From NCBI GenBank assembly GCA_052168355.1, contig JBQLZQ010000021.1:1-19537 (forward strand): 19,537 nucleotides of DNA, read 5' to 3'. The notes below the pieces were generated by a model. The model had not been told where the DNA came from, ran no database searches, and saw only the letters and a program-made list of their open reading frames with translations. This document shows positions 12,784 to 19,537 of this stretch, piece by piece. The stretch is from JBQLZQ01 sp052168355. Lineage in GTDB: Bacteria > Pseudomonadota > Alphaproteobacteria > DSM-16000 > Inquilinaceae. The position numbers and the translations under genes were made by a program. Within the stretch, counting starts at the first letter, position 1. The number at the start of each line of letters is the position of its first letter.

Positions 12784-15282
12784 TCATCGTTTCATTTGCC
12801 TGAGGATGGCCTCGTCGGTGATCTTGTCGTCGTCGATCAGCATGAAGGCCTTGCTCAAAATAATCGCCAGCATGGCGTCGTCTTCGAAAGGCAAGGCGAC
12901 GGCTCTGCCCCGCGCATAAGCCGGCACGATACAGAGATAGACGTTGTCGGGCAGGATCTGGATATTGCTGGATCCGAGATGGATCCTGTAGCGGTTGAGC
13001 TTGCCTTGGACCTCCAGGAACCGGCCGACGATCTTGACGCGGTCGGCGATGGCCAGCTTGGGCAGAATATCGGCCAGAACGTCGCGGCGAGTTTCCGCCG
13101 TTTGGCTCAGGTCGCCAAAGGCGTGCTCGCGCCAATAGATCCCGAACCGCCCGTCGGGTCCGCCATCGGTCCAGTTCGGATCGTTGGCCACGCTGGTCAC
13201 CGCGACGAACAGATCGACATCCCGCATCAGTTCGGAAAAGACGATGGGCGGGACGCTTTCCAGCCTCATGGGCCCGTTCTGGTCGTCGATGAAGCCGATC
13301 CGGTCGCTGGCCAGATGTAGAAATACGCCGATACCCGACGCGCCAGCCGTTTCAACCGTCTCGACCGTGAAGTCGATCGACAGTCCGCGCGCGGGCACGT
13401 GCCGCTCGGGCATGTTGTGGCTGTCCCAGTCGCCCATCAAATCGTACCGCCAGCCGCGGGCCCGGCACAGGGCGTGGAACGGGTGCTGGCGCAGGATATG
13501 GGCGGCAAACCGGTTGGAATAGGTGCCGGTTCGGCGTTCGGCGTCGGTCAGGACATAGATCTCGCGATAAGCCTGTTTGAGCGGCTGGGTGATCCCGCGC
13601 GCCATGATCCGCCGGCGCCACGCCAGCACGTCCTCCGCCGGGCTGTCCAGGGGATGCCACAGCGCCACGCGCGCGCCGTCGGGAAGGTCGACAGCGCGGC
13701 CGGCGAGGTCGGTCAGGCGATCGCCGTCCCGCATGCCGTTTTGCGCCTGGTCGCCCGTGCCGATTCGCCAGATCAGGCCGCGCGCGATGGGGGCCCGAAC
13801 GGGATGGTCCATGAACCGCGCCCGCCAGTCCGCCACGTCCCAGTCGCGCCCCTCGACCCAGCCGTCCTCCAGCCGCCTCAGCACCGCCTTGCGCGCCGCG
13901 TCGATCGCTTTCGCCCGGGCCTTCAGCGCCTTGAGGTCGTCGGGAAAATTCCGCTTTACGTCGACGGGCGCGGCCTTGCGCGGCTTGCCGTCCGCCGTGC
14001 GCCAGCCGAGCGTTACGTTATGCGTGGTCACGGCAATGGTGGCGATGGCATCGCCCAGCACCGTCTCCGCCGTTCCGTCCGCGTCGAGGCCGAAATCGCC
14101 CAGGCTGGCCTCTGCCAAATCCTCCACGGTGGTTTGTCGGTCGTCGGCCACGCGGTCCAGCCGCTCGTCGATCTGGGACCGGACGGAGGGGTAGGTGATC
14201 ACCGTGCGCAACCGCGCCAGTTCGGCCACGGCGGCGTCGTGCTCCGCCATCGTCTCGAGCGTCAGCAGGCAGGCATTGCCCAGCTTCACGGACCGCGCCC
14301 CGACCCAGGCGATCTTCTTGAAACAGACCGTGGCGAACCGGCCAAGGCTTGGCACGACGACGGCCGGGTCCAGATCCGCGCACAGCCAGATCGCTCCCCG
14401 CGCGATGTCCAGCGACGGATCCTCGCGCGACGGGTTGAGCGCGATGGTGTCCATCCACGCAACGAACCGGTCCGCCGCCCGATCCCGACCGACCGCGTCC
14501 AGCAGCGGCGCCGCCTCCTTCCGCCAGGCCCTGGTCGGCTTGGACCTGTCCACGGCCTGTCCCAGATGGGCGATCAGCGCCTCCCAGTCGCGACGGGACC
14601 GATCCGGCAACCCGTCCAGCCAGTCCTGCAGCGCCGTCCGGAATTCCCCCTCCGGCGGCGTCGGGTCGTCGGTGCGGGTGCCGGGTTCCAGCATCTCCAG
14701 GATGCGCCGGCCCTGCTTCTCCCTGTCCCGGGCCCCCGTCCTGCCCGACCCGTGCCTGTGGAAGTGGGACAGAAGCGCCTCCAAACCGCGCCGCAGGTCG
14801 CCGGTTGCCGCCGTCCCGTCCAGATATCGCTCGCACGCGCCCAGCAAGGGACCGATCGGGACCCTGTTCTCGGCGGGGTTGGGACGGCGCACGGCCGCGC
14901 GCAGCAAGGGCACCAGATGCGGTTCGGCAAAGGGCAGCGTCCCGTCCCGCAAGATCTGGCTGGCGATCTGCATCGGTATGTCCAGCCGGGCCCAGTGCTC
15001 CCAGCCACCGCCGATAAGGCTGCGATCGCGGCTGTTCACGACGATACCGCACAGCGCGACCTCCATCTGACGGTCCGCCGGCGCCTTTTTCAACGCCTCC
15101 CAACTGGCGGACTCGCTCAGCTTGCCGCGGGATCGGCCCCGCTCTTCGATCGGCCGCGCGGCGATCAACGCGATCAACTCATCCGTGATGGCGTTCAGCA
15201 CCGCCTCCGCCTCGGGCGACGGTTGCGGCAGCGGATCGGAAAACGGCAGTCTGCCCGCCAGACGGGACCAGAACCCCGTCAT
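12784..15282 (-). CDS. DUF4132 (MolR-type) large protein of unknown function
   Basis: A soluble 832-aa protein. The C-terminal half has the features of DUF4132: a Trp-rich segment WRARFMDHPVRAPIARGLIW (about 480-500), LWHPLDSPAEDVLAWRR near 545, the core ITQPLKQAYREIYVLTDAE near 565-582 and RFAAHILRQHPFHALCRARGW after it, then MRDVDLFVAVTSVANDPNW near 686-704. The N-terminal half is helical and repeat-like, as in MolR/YehI relatives, and I can place no catalytic motif. In E. coli yehI sits among AAA/MoxR, vWA and SWIM-domain genes; none is present here. Instead its ATG overlaps the stop of a 142-aa gene by 4 nt (ATGA), indicating translational coupling. No WGR domain is seen. It is inserted between housekeeping genes and is probably accessory. 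Confidence 0.75.
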   Translation of the reverse strand: MTGFWSRLAGRLPFSDPLPQPSPEAEAVLNAITDELIALIAARPIEERGRSRGKLSESASWEALKKAPADRQMEVALCGIVVNSRDRSLIGGGWEHWARLDIPMQIASQILRDGTLPFAEPHLVPLLRAAVRRPNPAENRVPIGPLLGACERYLDGTAATGDLRRGLEALLSHFHRHGSGRTGARDREKQGRRILEMLEPGTRTDDPTPPEGEFRTALQDWLDGLPDRSRRDWEALIAHLGQAVDRSKPTRAWRKEAAPLLDAVGRDRAADRFVAWMDTIALNPSREDPSLDIARGAIWLCADLDPAVVVPSLGRFATVCFKKIAWVGARSVKLGNACLLTLETMAEHDAAVAELARLRTVITYPSVRSQIDERLDRVADDRQTTVEDLAEASLGDFGLDADGTAETVLGDAIATIAVTTHNVTLGWRTADGKPRKAAPVDVKRNFPDDLKALKARAKAIDAARKAVLRRLEDGWVEGRDWDVADWRARFMDHPVRAPIARGLIWRIGTGDQAQNGMRDGDRLTDLAGRAVDLPDGARVALWHPLDSPAEDVLAWRRRIMARGITQPLKQAYREIYVLTDAERRTGTYSNRFAAHILRQHPFHALCRARGWRYDLMGDWDSHNMPERHVPARGLSIDFTVETVETAGASGIGVFLHLASDRIGFIDDQNGPMRLESVPPIVFSELMRDVDLFVAVTSVANDPNWTDGGPDGRFGIYWREHAFGDLSQTAETRRDVLADILPKLAIADRVKIVGRFLEVQGKLNRYRIHLGSSNIQILPDNVYLCIVPAYARGRAVALPFEDDAMLAIILSKAFMLIDDDKITDEAILRQMKR

Positions 15283-15707
15283 CCGGCGACCAGGGGCACG
15301 ATGCGCAGAAAGGTCACCACGCTGGTGTCGGTCACGGTGAGGTGCTCGTCCAGATCCTCAACGTGGCGGTCGTCGAACAGCATGACGATCTTCCGCGTCT
15401 CGAGGGCCCCCGTCGCGGCCTCAATCTCCGTCGCCGGGTCAAGCTGTTGCAGGTAGCGGGCGGACGGGCCGGGCCCGTTGAGCTGGGCCTCGACCGGATG
15501 TTCGTCCATCCCCAGAAAAAGGGACTTGACCCGGTCGTGCGCGGCGCGCTCGCGCCACCGGTCCGCGTTCTGCCGGACGACCTCCTGCTCGACATGGGCG
15601 GCGATGACGTCGCGGGCGCGGACCCGTTCGCTGACCAGCCGCACGCTGAAATCCCGACGGTCGGCCCGGCCGACCATTTTTTCGGTCACCTTCAACAGGG
15701 CGGTCAT
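15279..15707 (-). CDS. Small protein coupled to DUF4132; possible beta-grasp/ubiquitin-like fold
   Basis: I do not recognise a named family for this 142-aa protein. It is well expressed in principle: AAGGAG (minus strand, 15715-15720) lies 7 nt before ATG 15707. Its stop overlaps the DUF4132 start as ATGA. Residues 19-49 (DFSVRLVSERVRARDVIAAH onward) read as strand-strand-helix. Residues 105-142 (RKIVMLFDDRHVEDLDEHL, then TSVVTFLRIVPLVAG) read as strands with an exposed flexible end. This order and the LED-like turn recall ubiquitin or MoaD/ThiS, which end in Gly-Gly; here the end is Ala-Gly. A charged 55-residue insert separates the parts. The fold idea is by eye only; existence of the gene is well supported. 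Confidence 0.7.
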   Translation of the reverse strand: MTALLKVTEKMVGRADRRDFSVRLVSERVRARDVIAAHVEQEVVRQNADRWRERAAHDRVKSLFLGMDEHPVEAQLNGPGPSARYLQQLDPATEIEAATGALETRKIVMLFDDRHVEDLDEHLTVTDTSVVTFLRIVPLVAG

Positions 15708-15945
15708 GGACCTACTCCTTCACAATGCCGCGAAAACCGGCCGGTTCACCGCCCGCGTCCCCAGGTTGTGTCCACGTCCAAGATACACCATTCGTCATCG
15801 ATGCGTATATATTCCTAAAGATCATGGCGATAGGCGGTCACAGGGTGTGGCAATATCGTGATCTTCGGTGGGGCCAACGGCCACATGGCGGCGCGCGACG
15901 TCGCAAGATCCGGGTTGGCGGCACCTTGCCGATGGGGGACAGTTC

Positions 15946-15959
15946 GGGTCGATCGACCC
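15946..15959. promoter_or_regulatory. 14-bp perfect palindrome upstream of the Ada-like gene
   Basis: GGGTCGATCGACCC is a perfect palindrome 29 bp before the Ada-like start codon, a place where a dimeric repressor or activator could bind. The 281-bp gap 15708-15988 otherwise holds AT-rich DNA around 15800-15825, which probably carries the promoter of the leftward DUF4132 operon. No match to a known operator is claimed. Confidence 0.3.
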
Positions 15960-15988
15960 TTATCGGCACCCCATGGTGGAGCATGACG

Positions 15989-16867
15989 ATGGATCTTTTG
16001 CTGAAATCTCCCCCGCCGGCCGCTTCGGCGGACGAACGGCCCCATCACGCCGCCGTCGCCGCCGCCATCGATCACCTGGTGGCGCGTTATCCCGAGCGGC
16101 CGTCCCTGGACGAACTGGCGGCGGTGGCCGGCCTGTCGCCGCACCATTTCCAGCGGGTGTTCACCCGCTGGGCCGGCATCAGCCCCAAGCGCTTTCTTCA
16201 GCACCTGACCCTGGAGCACGCCAAGCATCTGCTCGACAGCCGGGAAAGCGTCCTGGGAACGGCGCTGGAGACGGGGCTGTCGGGCCCCGGCCGGCTGCAC
16301 GATCTGTTCGTCACCTGTACGGCGATGTCGCCCGGCGAATACCGGGCAAGAGGCGCCGACCTGACCGTTCGGTGGGGCTTCCACGACACGCCGCTGGGCC
16401 GGGTGCTTGTGGGTCTCACGGATCGGGGCATCTGCTGGTTCAGCTTCGAAGCCCACGATGACGGGCGGCAGGCGCTGGCGGAACTGCGGGCCGAATGGTC
16501 GGCCGCCCGCCTGGTCGAGGACCGCGCCGCCACCGCCCCGGTGGCCGCCCAGGCGCTGGCCCCGTCGGGCAAGGGCAACATGCCCCTGCTGCTGCGGGGC
16601 ACCAACTTCCAGATCAAGGTGTGGCAGGCGCTGCTGGCCATCCCGCCCGGCGGTCTGGCCACCTACCAGGACGTGGCCCAGGCCATCGGCCAGCCCAAGG
16701 CGGTGCGGGCGGTGGGGCGCGCGGTGGGGCGCAATCCGATCTCGGTCATCATCCCGTGTCACCGGGTGATCCTGAAATCGGGGCTGGTGCACAACTACCG
16801 CTGGGGCGTGGCGCGCAAGCGGGCGCTGATCGCGTGGGAAGCGGCGTTGGACGAGGAAGCCGCCTGA
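15989..16867 (+). CDS. Ada-like HTH / O6-alkylguanine-DNA alkyltransferase
   Basis: A 292-aa protein with two parts. Residues about 20-120 are an AraC-type helix-turn-helix domain (LDELAAVAGLSPHHFQRVFTRWAGISPKRFL). Residues about 125-285 are a methyltransferase of the Ogt/Ada-C class, with acceptor Cys257 in VIIPCHRVI, FQIKVWQALLAIPPGG before it, and WGVARKRALIAWE after it. The acceptor takes alkyl groups from O6-alkylguanine, a suicide repair reaction. The N-terminal four-Cys zinc domain of E. coli Ada, which senses methylphosphotriesters and switches on transcription, is absent, so classical Ada induction is unlikely. ATG 15989 was chosen because GGTGGA lies 8 nt upstream; ATG 15983 is too close to it. 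It is convergent with dapB, 24 bp apart. Confidence 0.92.
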   Translation: MDLLLKSPPPAASADERPHHAAVAAAIDHLVARYPERPSLDELAAVAGLSPHHFQRVFTRWAGISPKRFLQHLTLEHAKHLLDSRESVLGTALETGLSGPGRLHDLFVTCTAMSPGEYRARGADLTVRWGFHDTPLGRVLVGLTDRGICWFSFEAHDDGRQALAELRAEWSAARLVEDRAATAPVAAQALAPSGKGNMPLLLRGTNFQIKVWQALLAIPPGGLATYQDVAQAIGQPKAVRAVGRAVGRNPISVIIPCHRVILKSGLVHNYRWGVARKRALIAWEAALDEEAA

Positions 16868-16891
16868 CGGGGCGGGCGACGGCGTGTCGGG

Positions 16892-17689
16892 CTAAAGCTC
16901 CAGCACGTCGCGCATGGAATAGAGCCCCGGCCGCTGGCCATGGGCCCACAGGGCCGCCTTGACCGCGCCGACGGCATAGATTTCCCGGTTGGCGGCGCGG
17001 TGGGTCAGTTCGATCCGCTCGCCGGCACCGGCGAACACCACGCTGTGGTCGCCCACCACGTCGCCGCCGCGCAGCACGGCAAATCCGATATCGCCCCGCC
17101 CGCGCGGGCCGGTGTGGCCGCTGCGGCCGTGCACCGCCCGGTCGTCCAGGGCGATGCCGCGGCCGGCGGCGGCGGCCCGGCCCAGACCCAGCGCCGTGCC
17201 CGACGGCGCGTCGACCTTGTGCCGGTGGTGCATCTCGACGATCTCGATGTCGAACCCGTCGTCCAGGGTGCGCGCCACCTGCTCGACCAGGGCCAGCAGC
17301 AGATTGACGCCCAGGCTCATGTTCGGCGCGAAGACGATGGGGGTATGGCGCGCCGCCTTGTGCAGCGCCGCCTCCTGGTCCGCGTCCAGGCCGCTGGTGC
17401 CGATGATGTGGACCGTCTTGCCCTGGGCGGCCAACCCGGCGTAGCGGACCGTCGCCTCCGGCGTGGTGAAGTCGATGACCGCGTCGGCGTCGGCGAACAG
17501 CGGCACCGGATCATCGGTGACCGTGACCCCGACCGGGTCCAGCCCTACAGCGTTGCCGGCGTCCCGCCCGATGGCCGGGCTTTCCGACCGGGCCACCGCG
17601 CCCACCAGTTCGCATCCCTCGGTGGCCGCGACCTGGCGGATCAGCAGCGCCCCCATGCGGCCGGTGCAGCCGACGATGCCGATCCTCAT
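16892..17689 (-). CDS. dapB: 4-hydroxy-tetrahydrodipicolinate reductase
   Basis: A 265-aa NAD(P)H-dependent enzyme of the lysine/diaminopimelate pathway. The N-terminal dinucleotide-binding loop is IGIVGCTGRMG (3-13). VIDFTTPEAT (71-80) and GTSGLDADQ are usual nicotinamide-site segments. The family signature EMHHRHKVDAPSGTAL (152-167) contains catalytic His154 and neighbours His155 and Lys158, corresponding to E. coli His159, His160 and Lys163. The length is normal. It follows dnaJ on the same strand after 51 bp, giving the dnaK-dnaJ-dapB order common in alphaproteobacteria, where it is probably co-transcribed. Confidence 0.97.
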   Translation of the reverse strand: MRIGIVGCTGRMGALLIRQVAATEGCELVGAVARSESPAIGRDAGNAVGLDPVGVTVTDDPVPLFADADAVIDFTTPEATVRYAGLAAQGKTVHIIGTSGLDADQEAALHKAARHTPIVFAPNMSLGVNLLLALVEQVARTLDDGFDIEIVEMHHRHKVDAPSGTALGLGRAAAAGRGIALDDRAVHGRSGHTGPRGRGDIGFAVLRGGDVVGDHSVVFAGAGERIELTHRAANREIYAVGAVKAALWAHGQRPGLYSMRDVLEL

Positions 17690-17740
17690 TGTCTTTTCCT
17701 CCCGCGGCGGGCCCGTGCCGCCGTTCGCCGGACCGTTCCG

Positions 17741-18880
17741 TCAGTCCTTGAGATCCTCGAAGAAGTCCTTGACCTTGGCAAAGAACCCGTGGCTTTCCGG
17801 ATGCGACTGATCGTGTCCCCCGGCCTTTTCGAACTTCTCCAGGATGGCGCGCTGTTCGCGCGTCAGGCTGACCGGCGTTTCGACCTGCACCTGGACATAC
17901 ATATCGCCCCTGGCGCCCGATCGCAGCACGCTCATTCCCTTCGACCGCAGCCGGAACTGCGATCCCGACTGGGTGCCGGCGGGAATATGCACCTTGGCGC
18001 GGTTGCCGTCGATGGTCGGGACTTCGATCTGGCCACCCAGCGCCGCGGTGGTCATCGGGATCGGCGCCTTGCAATACAGATCGTGGCCCTCGCGGGCGAA
18101 GAACCGGTGCGGCTGGACCGACAGGAAGATGTAAAGATCGCCGGACGGGGCGCCGCGCATGCCGGCCTCGCCCTCGCCGGCCAGGCGGATCCGGGTGCCG
18201 TCCTCGACGCCGGCGGGAATGTTGACCTGCAGCGTCCGTTCCTTGCGGGTTCGGCCCGACCCGCCGCAGGCGCGGCAGGGGTCCTTGATGACCTGGCCGC
18301 CGCCGCCGCAGGTGGGGCAACTCCGTTCGATGGTGAAGAACCCCTGCTGGCTGCGCACCTTGCCCGCGCCGCTGCAGGTCGGGCAGGCGATCGGCACGCT
18401 GCCGCCCTCCGCACCGCGTCCGCCGCAGGCCTCGCAGGCCACGGAGGTCGGCACCTGGATGGTCGCCGGCTTGCCGTGAAAGGCCTCGTCCAGGGTGATG
18501 TCCAGATTGTAGCGCATGTCGGCGCCACGGGCCGAAGCCCCCCGGCCGCCGCGCTTGCCGCCGACGAATTCCCCGAACATCTCGTCGAAGATGTCGGCAA
18601 AGCCGCCGCTGAAATTGAAGTCGAACCCGCCGGCCCTTGCCCCGCCGCCGCCATTCTCGAAAGCCGCATGGCCGAACCGGTCATAGGCGGCGCGCTTCTG
18701 ATCGTCTTTCAGAACGTCGTAGGCCTCGCTGACCTCCTTGAACCGGTGTTCGGAGTCGGTGTCGCCCGGATTGCGATCCGGGTGGTATTTCATCGCCAGC
18801 TTGCGATAGGCCTTCTTCAACTCGTCGGCCGACGCGGAGCGCTGAACGCCAAGCAGATCGTAATAGTCCTGTTTCGCCAT
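17741..18880 (-). CDS. dnaJ: Chaperone DnaJ (Hsp40)
   Basis: A complete 379-aa type I Hsp40. The J-domain (1-70) has the DnaK-stimulating HPD at 33-35 (KYHPDRNPGD). A Gly/Phe region follows (about 75-105). Four CxxCxGxG zinc-finger modules come next: Cys149/152, 166/169, 188/191 and 202/205. Then come the C-terminal substrate-binding domains with GDLYIFLSVQPHRFF and GALGGQIEVPT-like segments. It delivers unfolded proteins to DnaK. It follows dnaK after 123 bp containing a hairpin, and precedes dapB. Confidence 0.98.
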   Translation of the reverse strand: MAKQDYYDLLGVQRSASADELKKAYRKLAMKYHPDRNPGDTDSEHRFKEVSEAYDVLKDDQKRAAYDRFGHAAFENGGGGARAGGFDFNFSGGFADIFDEMFGEFVGGKRGGRGASARGADMRYNLDITLDEAFHGKPATIQVPTSVACEACGGRGAEGGSVPIACPTCSGAGKVRSQQGFFTIERSCPTCGGGGQVIKDPCRACGGSGRTRKERTLQVNIPAGVEDGTRIRLAGEGEAGMRGAPSGDLYIFLSVQPHRFFAREGHDLYCKAPIPMTTAALGGQIEVPTIDGNRAKVHIPAGTQSGSQFRLRSKGMSVLRSGARGDMYVQVQVETPVSLTREQRAILEKFEKAGGHDQSHPESHGFFAKVKDFFEDLKD

Positions 18881-18925
18881 GTTGCCCGTAACACCTAGTA
18901 AGTTGGGCCGAACCTAACGACAAAC

Positions 18926-18963
18926 CGCCCCGGCGGCGGCGCAAATGCCGATCCGCCGGGGCG
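18926..18963 (-). terminator. Strong hairpin between dnaK and dnaJ
   Basis: An 11-bp perfect inverted repeat, CGCCCCGGCGG (18926-18936) with CCGCCGGGGCG (18953-18963), and a 16-nt loop that has its own small CGGC/GCCG pairing. On the minus strand it follows dnaK and is followed by GTTTG, only a short T-run. It may be an attenuator that lets only part of the transcripts continue into dnaJ, or an mRNA stability element for dnaK; both are known for dnaKJ operons. Confidence 0.6.
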
Positions 18964-19003
18964 ACTGTTCGACCGGTCCGGGGATGATGTCCCCGTCCCG
19001 CAG

Positions 19004-19537
<534 letters not shown>

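Noticed and set aside
13399..15456. Long plus-strand open frame (685 aa) opposite the DUF4132 gene
   Set aside because: Low-complexity Arg/Gly/Gln composition; the minus strand has DUF4132 motifs, ATGA coupling and a good ribosome-binding site for the partner gene.
16940..18898. Long plus-strand open frame opposite dapB and dnaJ
   Set aside because: It crosses two complete minus-strand genes with textbook motifs; a GC-rich shadow.

Overview
The window is high-GC, gene-dense chromosomal DNA that looks like an alphaproteobacterium, most likely a Rhodospirillales-type lineage; I cannot name the genus. The main grounds are the dnaK-dnaJ-dapB gene order at the right end, a bactofilin gene, a PfkB 'adenosine kinase', an EI24/CysZ-like membrane protein, nth divergent from a DUF2244 gene, and several families of GC-rich palindromic intergenic repeats.

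Layout. 1-182: tandem palindromic repeats. 183-3507 (minus): inorganic pyrophosphatase followed by a fused NDP-forming acyl-CoA synthetase/GNAT acetyltransferase. 3721-6137 (plus): a YejA-type periplasmic peptide-binding protein whose 3' end overlaps a small AraC-type DNA-binding protein with no sensor domain. 6000-7417: two perfect 79-bp direct repeats that bracket a cupin gene and a BrnT/BrnA toxin-antitoxin pair. 7418-8044: a ClpP-family protease subunit starting at the base after the second repeat. 8075-9921: PfkB kinase (minus) divergent from the EI24/CysZ-like gene (plus). 10035-11195: bactofilin, then a lipoprotein gene broken by a small inverted-repeat element. 11244-11404: an inverted copy of the left-edge palindromic repeat. 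11468-12777: nth and a DUF2244 gene, divergent. 12784-15707 (minus): a two-gene accessory operon of a small unknown protein and an 832-aa DUF4132/MolR-type protein. 15989-16867: an Ada-like alkyl-DNA repair protein without the N-terminal zinc domain. 16892-19537 (minus): dapB, dnaJ and the 3' part of dnaK.

Main discoveries. (1) A 134-bp MITE-like element with imperfect inverted ends and a TA target duplication sits inside the signal-peptide codons of a lipoprotein gene. Removing 136 bp restores one continuous reading frame starting 8 nt after the bactofilin stop codon. (2) The cupin-brnTA segment is bounded by 79-bp perfect direct repeats, as expected for a cassette inserted with duplication or by recombination, and it should be deletable by recombination between them. 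(3) The DUF4132 gene is translationally coupled to a 142-aa protein whose C-terminus reads by eye like a beta-grasp/ubiquitin-like tail ending in Ala-Gly. This pair, placed between housekeeping genes, is the best candidate for an undescribed system, but its function is unknown.

All calls come from reading the sequence and translations. No database search or structure prediction was run.
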